DNA of 64,000 nucleotides from contig PZJY01000007.1 of NCBI GenBank assembly GCA_031472005.1, forward strand, positions 1,612,001 through 1,676,000, in the 5' to 3' direction. The notes under the pieces are model-generated. The model worked only from the letters and a program-made list of their open reading frames with translations, was not told where the DNA came from and ran no database searches. This document shows, piece by piece, positions 37,747 to 50,546 of the stretch. Position 1 is the stretch's first letter, and every line of letters starts with the position of its first letter. The stretch is from Tetracladium setigerum (Eukaryota; Ascomycota; Leotiomycetes; Helotiales). The position numbers were made by a program, and so were the translations under genes.

Positions 37747-39476
37747 TGTAATGGGTGAATGTACAGTGTATGTGGCAGAGTTAGAGGAGTTGCGTGTTTC
37801 TTCTATGTGAAAATTAGTAGAAAAGAGAGAAACCTAGTCAGATATATATACTAACCATGAGTTCCTTGGAGACGCAATTTGACACGAATGCCAAGGGGGA
37901 CGAGCAGCATTCCCAAAGAGGAAATATAGGAAGCTGGGCGCAGCCGACGGTGCTTTAAAACACGAACCGACAAGCTTCTTCGCGTCAACTTTGAGACCAG
38001 GAAATCCGACCTTAATTTGATTCTACATTGCAAATGTGATGAATTCCCGATTTGGGAGGAGGCGAGGTGTTGATGATGAAGCGAGGGCAAGCCGATTCCT
38101 CAGAAGGGCTAGGCGACGAGATAACAATCCAAGAAGAGGTTCAAACTCATTGAATGATCTTTTGCTTTATCGAGTGTCACAAAAGCACTTGCATTGCGAC
38201 TACCATCAGGCTGAAATCTCAAAACTGGAACATTTCGTAGAAGTCTAAAAGGAACAGACGATACCGAGTCTGCCGCTCGTGCCCGGGATCCAAGGCGATC
38301 GAGGTTTCCTTTGAAGCCATGACCAGTATTCGTGTGGTTATCCTAATAATGAGAATGGAAGGAAACTGAGGTACTCGCGGGCGAAAATATCAGCTTTCGT
38401 GTGGCTGTTTGACAACGTATAGAACCGTTTCCAACTGTGAAAACTGTCTTGATATCCATTCGCCTTGGATGTCACAAAACAGTAACATGTAACTTTTTGA
38501 AATGTCTGAGAGCATATGAAAAGCATGGGAAGTATTTGCCTAGTCCATGCAGAGGAACATCTCTTGAAATAAAAACCTTTTCTCCAAACCTTTGGTCTGA
38601 TTAGAGAAGGAGGAGAGTCGAATGTCTGGCCTCAAATTTGAGCTCCTCAAGTTAGAATCTACAAGGAGTACTCTCTCCCTGATTATTGCTCTCATCGACG
38701 TTTCCCTTTAAACCCAATTTGAAGCAAGAAATATGAAGTATAGAACAAGATTGCGGCTTTCTTGTACAATTTTCAGCTTCGAAAAGCACTCGACCACAAA
38801 GTAGATCAATAGTTGGCATTCTTTAGCAATCAAGAAATCACTTACCGGTAGACTATATGTAGTCACACTTAATGGGCTGCGGTCGGTCTACCGCGTTACC
38901 TTTGTTTCGAGAAAACCCTCTCTTTTGTACTGGAGATTTGCACAAGAGAAAGAATGAACAGAGTGACATCATGCCCAACCTTTCCCAGGGTAGAGATCAT
39001 TATTATTTTCGTTTGGATGGCGTCTGAAGTCCTCCAATTGATATCAAAGAAGGTTGAATCCCGGGCAGGAGATCAATTTATCTGCGAAAAACATTGAGGT
39101 CTGGCTCGGAATAAAGGAATAGTCTGTGGCTTTAATCGGATCCAGAACAAGTATTATGTTTGTACTGAAGCTTGGCTGCTCTGAGGCGGAACGCTTCAAA
39201 AATATCTCATCTCCATGACCTGAGAGTAAGAAAAGCTCCCATTCATAGATTATGCTGGAAGAAGAAAAGGATTCGCATAATTATTGTTTGATTGAGCTCT
39301 CACCAGTCAATTGAATAGCATCTGATGCTCAGAGAGAGAGACATAGGGTGTGTTGGACCGTTGATGTGAGTCAAAGCAGGGGTGGTCGTGAATTGCCGAC
39401 TCTAGATCAACCCTCATAGTAGCTTTTGATCCTCGCAAACATTAACAATCCCGCAAGCATAAACAACATAACAACT
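37747..39476. other. Intergenic region RTA1 / RS-rich protein gene
   Basis: About 1.7 kb divergent region with promoters of both flanking genes. No coding sequence, RNA gene or mobile element recognised. Confidence 0.55.
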
Positions 39477-40598
39477 ATGGCGGACCGAACATCCCGCGAT
39501 TATCGCGATCGAGCGACAGTCTCGCGCTCTCGATCACCCAGAAGACACGAGTCCCATCGGTCCAGACATCGTTCGCGATCCCCGCATCGACACCACCGAA
39601 GACACAAACGATCCCCAGAAGCCTCGCAGGTCCCCAAAGAGCTTCCTTACGATTCTCGACAACTGTCTAAACGCGACTTCGATGCGTTCAAGCCTATGTT
39701 TGCGCTCTACCTGGACATCCAGAAAGGGAAGGTAATGGAGGATCTAGATGATCATGAAGTACGGGGTCGGTGGAAGAGCTTTGTAGGGAAATGGTGAGTG
39801 TTCCAGTTTTCAAACATTTAGCATACAAATTACACTCTGGCTAATTTATTTGAGGAATCGTGGAGAACTCTCAGAAGGGTGGTATGATCCAACGACCTTT
39901 CAGAAAGCCGTGCAGTCAAATGCCGCTGAATCACGACAATCGATACATGAGCGACAGCCGTCACCTCCCCCAATAAGGAATCCAACAATGCAGGCGGACA
40001 CTATGGTTGAAGAAGAGAGTGATAGTGATGACTCAATCGGACCTGCGTTGCCAGGAAGAGATGGCAATCCAAGGAGTAAACGAGTAGGACCCAGTATACC
40101 TAATAGAGACGACTTGGAACTCAAAAGAGGTGCGTTAAAGCTCTTCAAACCGGTGTCTTTCTTGCTAAAGCCTACGTAGAAATGGATGCCGAAGATGAAA
40201 TATCTCGTCGCGATGATACACGATATGCACGAAAGATGGACCGGAAGCAGCAAAAAGAGGCTCTGGATGAGCTTGTACCTCGGGCGGAAGCAGGCACGAG
40301 AGAAAGACAACTCGAAAAGAAGAAAGAATTGAACGAGAAAATGAAATCTTTCAGAGAGAAATCGCCCGGGGCAGCAGAGGTTCCCGACACTGAACTTATG
40401 GGCGGCGGAGATGGGATTGAAAGCTATAAAAAGCAAAAGGAGTCCATGGAAAGGAAGAAGAACGAGCGAGAGTTGAGGCGAGATGAATTCCTAAGGGCCA
40501 GACAAGCAGAGAGGGAGGAGAGGATGCAAGAGTATAGGTCGAAGGAGGAGGGAACTATGGAAATGTTGAGGGCTCTCGCAAAACAGAATTTTGGTTGA
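39477..40598 (+). CDS. Conserved RS/Glu-rich nuclear protein (HEL117-like annotation)
   Basis: Three exons, 39477-39793, 39855-40129 and 40180-40598, give 336 aa. An Arg/Ser/His-rich head (SRSRSPRRHESHRSRHRSRS) is typical of splicing-associated proteins. A conserved block follows: LSKRDFDAFKPMFALYLDIQ and GRWKSFVGKWNRGELSEGWY. Next are two motifs, SIGPALPGRDG and RVGPSIPNRDD, resembling GPALPP1-type motifs, then a long charged coiled coil (EKKKELNEKMKSFREKSPG) to the end. Fungal homologues are often auto-named RNA helicase HEL117, but I see no helicase motifs. A pre-mRNA processing role is inferred only from composition. Confidence 0.8.
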
Positions 40599-41362
40599 TC
40601 GCAGAATGATTCTGTATTCTCTCTAGAGCGGCTCTAAATACAGAAAAGAAAGCCTTACCAAAATATGGGTGTACAAGCAATTATCAGTATGCCGGCCCTA
40701 GTCGGCACAAAAGAGGTTTCCTGCCAAAATCTTTTCGCAGGTACAGGATATCACACCTATCACATCCTGATTCCCTGAGATCATTGGTTTTTTACCCCTC
40801 TTAAGATGTGGTTGGTAGTAGTTGTAGTTACACTCGAGAGGGGGATCTCCCCAAAGGATCTCGTTTCATCCTTCAGGATGACTACTACTGCAACACTAAG
40901 TTTTCCCGCCTCTACCGTTCTTCAAACTCTCTCTTGCATTCATTTATTGAATATTTCACTGCTAGTATTTTCTTTGGGGCCATTCTCCCGGTCTTGCAGT
41001 ATTTATGCTTTGTTACACAGCTTGCTACTAAGGAAGGAGCATTCATTCCCTTGAAAGCCTCGCATGGGTGGTGAGTGAAGCTGCAGTAGTGCAGCAATCG
41101 ACTCCTCAGGTACCTCACGCCTGCATTTCTATTTTCTTTCCCCACACACTGGCCTCGATACTGCTTCCATGAGGGGCCTGAATTTGCCATAATGCATTTT
41201 TAGATTTCTGCAAAACAATAGTAATCATGCCGGCCCCGATTGAATGTAGCAACAGGGAAAGCCGAGCTATAAATTGAATATGAATAGTCTCATCCTGCTC
41301 TTTTGACGGAATTGAAATTATCACCCATATATTACCTCTTCTAACCACTGAAGCTTATCAAC
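40599..41362. other. Intergenic region upstream of secreted protein gene
   Basis: About 760 bp holding the 3' flank of the RS-rich gene and the promoter of the next. No supported gene. Confidence 0.5.
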
Positions 41363-42355
41363 ATGAAGTACAATATCTTTCTCTTCTTTGCTACTCTTTC
41401 TCCCGTGCTGGTACTTTCAAATCCATATCCGCGAACTACCATTGACCTGATTGAGCGCGCTCCAGTTGAAACATGGCCAGGCTGCAAAGCAACCCTCTCA
41501 TGTTCATTCGCAGCTATTGAAAAGACAACGCTGTCGACCCGCCTGTCGTATTTGCGAGAAATGCAAAGCAAGTGGTTCGGTCCATCCTTCAAATGCGGAA
41601 CTCAATGGCGCGCAGTTGAAGGAGTTATCACCTTCTTCATCAGCAAAGGTCTGGGCGCACCGGGTACCTGGGTCAGTTATACTGATGCCGGTATCATCGA
41701 AGCCATTCAACGAGGCGGTGCTATTGCTCTTGGTTGGAGCACGAAAACTGGTGGGAATCCGGGAAGTATACTCTGGGCTAATTTTATGAGGGATATGAAG
41801 GCTGGGAGGTTAAATGATCGAAATGTAAGTTGTTCACAGTCTATTAAAGTACTACTGGTCAATGGAACTCCTAACTTTTTGAGGTAGGCACATGACATCG
41901 CATGGTCTAAAGCTGAGCAAGCTTGTACAGACTATGGCAAGAGTCTCGGAGACAAACGTACATCTGGTCCAAATGTTCAAACCAAACGGTGGTTCCAATT
42001 TACTCAAATTTTCAGAGCAATGATGCGCAATCGAGCCATTATTATTGCAATTCTCAAGACGTATGTTTGCCCACAATGCCATTGTTGCAAGTCACTTTCA
42101 TTCTAAACTCATAATAGCGTCGACGTCCCAGGACTTCCGTTCGGATTCGTCCTTCGTTTCTTTGCCGAGAGAATCTTCAATTGGTTTACAGATATCACTC
42201 AGATCATTCCTACGATTTGTGGATCGGATGCTTCTTGGACATTGTCAGCGCTTGATGTTACCCCACTTACCCCAGAGACCGCGATCAGAAACACAGCTTT
42301 GCTGGCTAAGGTTCTGCCTAAGTTTGTTTGGTGCTATATCAAGAATATCTTCTGA
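41363..42355 (+). CDS. Secreted protein of unknown function
   Basis: Three exons, 41363-41824, 41888-42060 and 42118-42355, give 290 aa; both introns have clean GT..AG borders and matching phases. Residues 1-19 (MKYNIFLFFATLSPVLVLS) form a good signal peptide. The mature part has several Cys (PGCKATLSCSF, FKCGTQW, EQACTDYG, TICGSD, FVWCYIK), an aromatic core, and a Gly-rich segment (GGAIALGWSTKTGGNPG). No membrane anchor beyond the signal peptide is clear, although RNRAIIIAIL is hydrophobic. I do not recognise the family. An extracellular or effector-like role is possible but not shown. Confidence 0.75.
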
Positions 42356-43020
42356 TAGCCTTGACTTGCAACGATATTTCGGCGACTCTTAAATTCTTTG
42401 TGGGAAAGGGGTTCTCGTGGTTGCAAAAGTAAAGGACGACATACGACGATGATTTTCCTTTGTTATTTGAGGAGTCTTACAATATTCTCCATGGATTCTG
42501 TAGTTTACACTCTCGATTACCCAATTACGAAATATGAACCTGTTTGTTAACTACGGCAGCCATCTCTTTAGACACTTTCTTTGAAGTCGAGTCCCCCACT
42601 CAATGATATAGATTGGAGGTTGCAACCCTCTTTTCCTTGCACGCTACGTCTGTCCAAGACAATTCGCTGTGAAGCACTCTTTACACTATGGAATGGTCTA
42701 CATGGGAAATACTTATCTAGTTCTTGTACATCTAATCGGGGGATTTGCTATCAGCCTTGTAGGGCCTTGTGGTAGCCTTGCATGAACCATTTCCCAACCT
42801 CGCGACTTCTTCAACCTCCACACACCTCATCTCCAACAATGATTAACGAGAAAAGATAACAATACAACATACGCAACGGCCCATGAATCAACAATTGATT
42901 GACGAACTGAAGTACTCGCGATGATCTAGCTATCTTCAATTCCCAGCATTTCAATTGCTCTGTATTGTAGCTCTATCTATGATCTAGCCCTCAAAACAGG
43001 CCTTGAATAATATCACCACA
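42356..43020. other. Intergenic region upstream of OMS1-like gene
   Basis: About 665 bp of 3' flank and promoter. No supported gene. Confidence 0.5.
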
Positions 43021-44323
43021 ATGAACCAGACGGAGGCCTTCGGCTGGCGCGTCCTCAATTCGAGTAGACGTTCCAATGTATACCCCAAGCCATTGAAATA
43101 TTCAAAATGCGCTGAAAGGTTATTCAGCTCGACCACCAAGTTCGCAGCAAAACCATCAAAACCAATCAAGCAGTCCTCTAAGAAGCCTCAACCACAGCCA
43201 TTGCCATACAAGTACGTCATGTAACTCCTATATTCCAATTCAATACCAATGAGCATTTAATTGACACCCTTCTCCCTACCAGAACACCAACACGCAACCC
43301 TCACCCTATAGCTAAAGCTACAGCCTCCTCCTCTTCTACCCCACCACCGCGTGGAAACCCCTTCAAATACCGCTCTATCCCTATAGTCCTCGGCAGCATA
43401 ACGCTCCTCGGCCTCTCGGGATATATAAGCTATCTTTATGTCCTTCTCTCGCGCCCAACACCCGAATCCATCCCCACACTTCCCTCCCACCAAGCCGACG
43501 TCTCCCAAACCTACAACACCATCGCCTCAAGCTTCGACTCGCACGTCTCCGTCACCGAACAAGCTACCGGCATCAACGCCCTCCGACGCAAACTAGCCGA
43601 AAAGGCACATGGCGATGTGCTGGAGGTATCAATTGGAACAGGGCGAAATCTGGATTACTATGAGTTTGACTTCAAGCGCGGGAATTTGGTGGGAGAAGTT
43701 GGCGGACCGAGAAGCATGAAGAAGAAAGGACTGGTGAGGAGCTTCACGGCCGTGGATAAGAGTGCAGAGATGTTGGAGATAGCGCATGAGAAGTTTGGCA
43801 AGCTTTTTCCTGGGATCTTGGGAGTGCGATGGGTCGTTGGTGATGCTTCCCAGAAAGGTGTCATCCCGCCTCCACCAAAGAGCGCGAATGAGAGAGGTGG
43901 AAATTTAGAGGGGAAGAAATACGATACGATTTTACAGACGATGGGACTGTGTTCTGTCGACGATCCAGTGGCTTTGCTGAAGAATTTGGGGAACATGTGG
44001 TAGAGGAGGATGGCCGAATTTTGCTGTTGGAGCATGGCAGGGGGAAATGGAAGTGGTTGAATGGGGCGTTGGACAGAGGTGCTGAGGGTCATGCGAAGCA
44101 GTTTGGATGCTGGTGGAATAGGGATTTTACGGATGTGATTAAAGAGAGTGGGCTGGAGGTTGTGAAGGTCGATAGGCCGAAATGGTGGCATGGAGGGACG
44201 ACTTGGTGGATTGAGTTGAAGAAACCTAGGTCGCCGGGTTTGGTTGAGAAGGTGGAAGAGAGTGTGAAAGAGGTCGTGAAGGAAGGGAAGGCGAAGAAAG
44301 GGTTTTCACTTTGGGCATCGTAG
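43021..44323 (+). CDS. OMS1: OMS1-like mitochondrial inner-membrane methyltransferase
   Basis: Two exons, 43021-43211 and 43283-44323, about 410 aa when one missing base is allowed for. The N-terminus is basic and Ser-rich (WRVLNSSRRSNVYPKP, CAERLFSSTTKFAAKPS), fitting a mitochondrial presequence, followed by one membrane span (IPIVLGSITLLGLSGYISYL, residues about 95-115). SAM-binding motif I is VLEVSIGTGRNLDYY (about 173-187), with AVDKSAEMLEIAHEKF and LGVRWVVGDA following. Yeast Oms1 is linked to respiratory-chain assembly. The frame breaks at the G4 run 43989-43992: one more G joins ALLKNLG to EHVVEEDGRILLLEHGRG in the normal class I fold order. The C-terminus (CWWNRDFTDVIKESGLEV, KWWHGGTTWWIELKKP) is intact. 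Confidence 0.88.
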
Positions 44324-47103
44324 GATTTTTTGGATGAAAAGATGCAGTTCTCAGGAACTGATATTCTACGGATGATAGAAAACTCGGTTCGTTTTACATC
44401 AACAATAATTCACAAGACTCAATCTCAAAGATTTCAATTCCCGACTGTTTGTGAGAAACTCACGTCTGGGTGTTTTCTGGGTCCAGGATGGAAACCGGTA
44501 TGAAATCTGGGGAGCAGACATTAAAATCCCAAGGTTTAGCTCACGAGAAACTTTACTCAAGATGGCTATCTAAGCTCTACTTTTGAAAGAAAAAACAAAA
44601 GAAGGTCGACCTCTCTCACGGAATCCATTTCTCAAGATATCCTAGGCAAATTCTTTGGGTTCACATCTCAAGCTAACATTTTCCCAAGCTAGGTAGCCAG
44701 CCATCTCTTCAGAAAACAAAAACGTCCGAAGCCAATCGAGCGTCCTTCTCCCCGTCCGTCCCTCAATGACCAATATTCGACTATCACACGGTCACACCAC
44801 TACTCACTCTATCCAAAAGAGAACGTTGACGGTACTGTACACGGTACACAAGGGCCCAGGCGCATAGTAAGGACCTCCTCAGTGAATACCCATGAATTCT
44901 GGCCATGTTCGTCAAGATATTTTTTTTTAAAAAAAGAAAAAAACCACCTATGATTGGCTTCACTTTCCTTTCTCGTTTCAAGAGAAGCCTTAATATTTTG
45001 GTTTCTATCTGGTCGTACTCGTTCTTTTGGTTTCACTCAGATCCTCTGGATTTCAAGTAAGATCGGCTTCTTCAACCATTATGAAAAGATTTGATACATC
45101 GGCACACACAGAGCTCCCAAGCATCGCAGGTACAGTAAGTAAATAATAAACAGATAAGCCTACTACAGACTCGAGATACAAGAAGACATATGCACCCTCA
45201 TACTATAAGTCTAAGTACTATACCCCACACAGCAATAATCCAAGAAAAATGGGAACGACAGCTTCTTGGGGGGGATATGTTTGGTAACGTCTTTTTCGCG
45301 TGGCATGCATGCAAGATGTTTATATTCAGGCTTGGAAGCTTACTCTTTCCACAAGGATTTGATTTGATTTGATTTGATTGATTGAACTGGGTTTTGATTG
45401 AGCTGGGGTTTGGCTGATTGATGACTGGATATTAGTCTTGCACTTGCATTTGGGGTCATCCCAAGAAAATGAGGCCGAGTGTCGTATGGTGTACGACGTA
45501 TGTACATGGGAACAGTACTCACAGGGCCACGTTCGGTTAAACGGTTTGAGCGATAAGGGGATAATAATCATCTGATGTTGTCCAAGAAACGGGAGGATGG
45601 TTGTGTTAAATTAAATGGACAATAAACGGCTTGATGGAACTCAGAACTCTGGTAACCCAACATCAAGCGAGGGCGATGGACTGCAGTACCGAAGAAAACT
45701 CGCCTGTGGATAATTGATAATTAATAATAATAAAAGCCCGAAGATGGAAGGGTAGGTAGGTAAATGCTGCAAAGGGTATTCAACCGCAAATTGCTGGCTG
45801 AATAGCAGTACTGTAACCAAGCGAACTGGAAAGTACCATGGGATTGTTGTGGAAGTAGTGGGTGGGCAAAACGCAAGTTTATGACAGTGTGGAACTTGGA
45901 AAAGGAGGGGAGGAAAGAGGTCATGATGGATTATCGATTGGCACGGTAGGGAGTATGAAAGACGAAGATGTAAATCTACAGATTTGACTTTGCCGTTTTG
46001 ATAGGTGAGAAATAATAGTGAAATCTAAAATATGTATTAGGAATCATTTTTCGTTTGTGCAAAAGAAAGACTTAAACGGGTCAAAACGTTGAGAACGATA
46101 GCTCATATATCCTTACAATGATCCCTCGTCACGCCTGCGAGTTTGGAAAGAAGGGAGAGCATGAAAGAGAAGAAGAAGGAGGGGTTGGTGAGACAGAGTA
46201 AAATTTTACAAGTATATATTCAGTACCAAACAAAAACTCAAGCCACCCGGAGCTCTACATACAGTATTTGCCCCCACAAACTTGCACAGCCTGGCAATAT
46301 CAAAGCTTTTTAACATCTTCTGATGCCCATGTGTCGTCAGTACCAAAGATGATGCACATGAAAAACTTGAAAAACTTCCAAAATTCATGTGTGTTTTGAA
46401 CTTTGGAGAGCTTTCCCCAGAGAAAATTACCCTTATGCCATGCGGACGGGTAAATCTAGATCGGGTGCTGTGCATGTTTGGTAACGGACTTGGCTGGGGT
46501 AGAGTCTCGGAGGTAGGAACTTAACCGGTTCTTCCGAGGCAGGAAGAAAGGGAAAAAAGTCTCATGGGCGTTTGGGGAAAAGAAAAAAAATTGTGTGGAG
46601 GGGTTGTTGTGGTAGTGGTAGGGAGTGTGAGTGGTAGAGGGGATTGAATGTTGACGATAATTGCTAGGTAGCCAGGCGTATGGACTAGAAGGAAAGATGG
46701 TAAAGTAAGCTGGAGGCAGAAAATGATCTGATTATTCTTGACCGCTTGGCCAAGCAACTGTTCTGTACCGTACTGTAGCTGCACAACACACGAAGCCAAA
46801 GGGTGAGAAAGATAACGACAGGAAGCGATGCGATCAAGATTATGCACGATTTTTCCAAGATGGAAAAAAAAAACAAGAGAGAGAAAGCAGAGTCGTGGAG
46901 ATCCAGTCGCTATCAACAAATAATGCGGGGATACTGCCCCTTCGCGTGAGAGGCGGTGAGAGAGAGGGAAGAGGTGAGCGCAACGCGAGGGGATTGGTGA
47001 GGGAGATATGACATCTTGATCGCTGTATGTACTGTAGATGTTGCGTACTAATGCAAACGCATGCTGCGTTATGCGCAGGAATAAATATGTGCAAGCTTGT
47101 ATG

Positions 47104-47130
47104 GTATGTATGTATGTATGTATGTATGTA
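47104..47130. repeat. (TATG)n microsatellite
   Basis: About six tandem GTAT/TATG units in a non-coding region, followed by a degenerate copy. They create the short Met/Tyr/Val/Cys-rich frames seen here, which I do not regard as genes. Confidence 0.85.
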
Positions 47131-48481
47131 CTATATGTATGTACTTTGTAAAGATCCAGTTGAGAAAACTAATAATCCACCCTCCGCTTGGTATTTCTGC
47201 ATGGAGGAAGAGGTCGTTCGCTCTTCGGTCTGCAAGTGATCCAGAAGAAGATGGAGGCTCGAGATGGAGGCTCGAGACGGACTCGAAATCCGAGGAGAGT
47301 AGTGAGTGAGTGGCGGAGATGGGACTTTTGCGCCTGGCACTAATGCTGCTAATGCTGATTGCTTCATCGCATGGCAAAACAAACCGGCCATTCGGAAGAG
47401 AGAACTCGAGAGTGATAATGGGCGTCATCACCATAAGATAGTTGATCGTTTACGCCTTCGAGCGTCAGCAATTCCACGAGGCCAGAGTACTGTCCTAACT
47501 AGTCCAGACCCCTTCTTTTCCGTCCGAGTCAGCACCACAACCCTCAGAGTCAAGACCAGGCAGGCAAGGGGCGCTTGCGAGAGCTCTGTCCATTTTTAAG
47601 GTTGCGAAACTCTCGTCAAAAGGGAAAGTCAAAGAGCTCAAAATGGGGGATTGCATTACTCGCAACGAGTCGTGACTTTTGCGCTTCCTTTCCACGTTTC
47701 CACAAGTATCGTAAAGTATTTTTCTTCAAGTCATCCATCAGGAGAGAGTTCGCTTGTGCGCATGTTGATGTTTTGGTTGGCGGGGGAAATGAATCAGTCG
47801 CCCCTCCCCAAAAAATAAAAAAAATAAAAAGGTAGAAAGTGCAACGCCAGGCATATCGGGCTCTCTTTAGGATTGTTTTGCCGCCGCAACAGCCCTTTTT
47901 CTTCTTTCCTTTTTTCTTCCCTTTCCCACTTCAAGGGATCACCTTGGATCTTTACTACTTGGTGCCCGTTTGTGTACAAGGGGTGTGACTTTTGGGCACG
48001 CTTTTCGGGACGTTTTTCTTCGGACTGTGTGGCACCTGGAAGTGAAGCTTGCGAGCTTGTAGGTTAGTCCGGCGGGGCAGAGTGGCACCTCATCCGGCAT
48101 GTGGTCAAGGGCGTATTAAACTTAATTCTTCTTGGGAGGGGAAGAAGCTCGAAAGTGTCCTGTTGCTTGGCCGGCTTTTGTTTACGATCCATTCTACCTC
48201 ATTAGTCGTTGTTTGGCTACTCGCGTAAACTCAATATTACAAGTATCGTGACAAGCGGAACATTATTTATTGTTGAACGAACGGAAATCCCATGGTCGTT
48301 GCTCAAGATATGCATGCAAGGGAGAGAGGATGAGACGACCCCTTCGCCTTCTTTGAGACTCCCCGGGATGCGTCTTTTCTTGTTTGGGTCTGAATAATAG
48401 CTGGCTGCCGTGCTAGCCATGCTCTGTGGCTTTCTGGAGCAGGTGGTTGGTTTCCCAGATAATCCAGACATTATTTATGAG

Positions 48482-48509
48482 GTAGTACAGACTGTACAGT
48501 CTGTACTAC
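48482..48509. repeat. Perfect 28-bp palindrome
   Basis: The left arm GTAGTACAGACTGT is followed directly by its exact reverse complement, with no spacer. It contains the recurrent GTACAG/CTGTAC motif of this window. A protein-binding site or cruciform is possible. Confidence 0.85.
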
Positions 48510-50546
48510 TGTAATCGAGGGAGAGGGCGGCGGGTGTGACAAGAATTCCAACAAAAACCTTTTTCGCCAACACTTGAAGGGTTCAAGCTTCTTGAGACTT
48601 TGAGAATTTGTCTCTTGAAATGCTGTTTGAATATACAAAAAGGGTATTTCTTTTTCAAGTGGCTATCTTGTATTATTGTGATCTCCTGTGCTGTGCTGTA
48701 TCAGTACATCCAGTACGTACCTCCGTACCTACACCACCACTTCAAGCGAGGTCCCCAACGTCACAGGAGGTCGTTGTCGTCGTCACATCTCATACTCGAT
48801 GCAGATCTCACCAATCGGCTTGCAGAATTGCCATCTATTAAAAACGAGATCGTCGCCATGGCATTCACTCTTTGCAGAAGGGAAGGGGGGAGGTGAGCCG
48901 TGTGTCGTTGAACATGTCAAAGTGCAACAATTCAATAATATAGTTCATGGGTTGATGCTGATGCTGATTGTTGTTGTGGTTGTCGTTGTTGATTTTTACT
49001 GATTCTGGTGTCGTACGGCAGTCAGTGCTCTCTCTCAACCCACCTGGGATGTAATTAATTAAGATGAAGAAAAAAAAAGAGTGGATTATTATTATGACAA
49101 TTCACAATATCTCTTCTCTACCTTCCTGTTCAACTCGCGAAAGATGGAGCTCTGCCGTCGTTCTTCCAATGATGATGCCGCAAATGTTCATGACAGCAGA
49201 ATTTAGACTTGCCCCCCGGCTAGAGGAAGGAAGAAAAAAAAAGGCTTCACTTTTAGCTAGCTCTCGGTTCCAGCTAGTTCCTGCAAGAATAAACAGTGGG
49301 CCCCCCTTCCCTTCCCTTCCCTCAAGCAGCATAGCAGCTACCCAAACCCACTTGTCATCGTCTTGTCTTTGGTTACTTGGTAGGAGCGAGCAACGGGCAC
49401 GCCTCCCAGGACTTTCACTTTCACTTTGGCAAGGGAGACGGCGCGCGCTCGTTGCTCCTCCTACTATTCATTCTTCCTCTCCCTTCCCTTCGACAACAAC
49501 AACGAGGACGAGGACGACGACGACAACAACAAAAGAAATTCAAGCACCAACGATTACAGTAATCAATCAATCAATCAATCAACCAAATAATTGATTGACC
49601 CAAGCAATACAGTACTGTACCATCCCAGATATAGCTGTCTTGTCTCGCCGGATCCGTCAGACCATCATTCTCCCTCCCCGTTTGCCTCGGAGGCCAGCAG
49701 TCCAGTCCACACACCAAACAGTCGTGTGCGCAGGTGCAGGCATCGACCCTCAATTATTCAACATTATTATTCTTCGACAACAACAACCACCACCACCACC
49801 ACCCCGTTCCATACTATTACTCTTCCTGAGACATCTACAGCCTCTCTCTCACTCTTTCTCTCTCATACACTCACACACATTACCATATACTTTGTTTGCA
49901 ACCAAGTAAATCCATTCGGAATTCTGCCCAACTTCGTCCTCGTACTTATCCGTTTGTAACACCACCACCACCACCAAGTTACCAACTATCTCTCCTATCA
50001 TTACCACTACGATCCGCCGTCCTCCTTGCGCTCTCAAAATAGCGGTGTTCCAACATCCGTGAATCCCTCGACTCGTTCAACACCGAGTCGGTCGATACTC
50101 CCTCACCACCACCACAGCTTCAGTCCCTCCCTTACCGCCTCCAAATCGCCCACACACCTCCCCCCTGCTCCTGCACGGCTCCTCTGCATCTCTGCATCAC
50201 TGGAGAAAAACGAGCTGCAGGCTGCACTCCCCAGCTCTGTGTGAGTGAGACTACCACGCCGCCTGCATTCCGAAGCACCTCCTGCGTCCAATAGCAAGCC
50301 GTCGCAAGTAATTGAACCCCCGTCACTGCAAAGGGTCCCAACGTGCAGGGAACACCAGAATTTCCCCCGACTTTCTTTTCTTCGACTGCTGCTCTCAAGT
50401 CCCAGGTCCTGGTCGCAAACATTTCGGGTGCCCGCCACGCAACACACGATAAATCCACTTTCTCCTTGTCGCATCGCCATCTGAAAATACCCGCTGTCTC
50501 GACTATAACTATCTATAGCTCCTCCCTCACCACTTCTCCGACGACC

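Larger units (their letters stand above)
44324..50546. other. 6.2-kb gene-free region upstream of GDS1-domain gene
   Basis: I find no convincing coding exon or RNA gene. Simple repeats occur: GATTT/GATT units (45358-45384), (TATG)n (47104-47130) and (AATC)n (49561-49582). A perfect 28-bp palindrome sits at 48482-48509. From about 49,450 to 50,546 the sequence is rich in C, CT and CAA, with many short upstream frames, fitting a long transcribed leader for the gene at 50547. Several GTACTGTAC-type motifs occur. Confidence 0.6.

Noticed and set aside
47097..47309. Met/Tyr/Val/Cys-rich short protein
   Set aside because: Produced by translating the (TATG)n microsatellite.
49064..50244. Several plus-strand frames upstream of the GDS1-domain gene
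   Set aside because: Low-complexity Ser/Thr/Arg/Pro translation of CT- and CAA-rich leader sequence.
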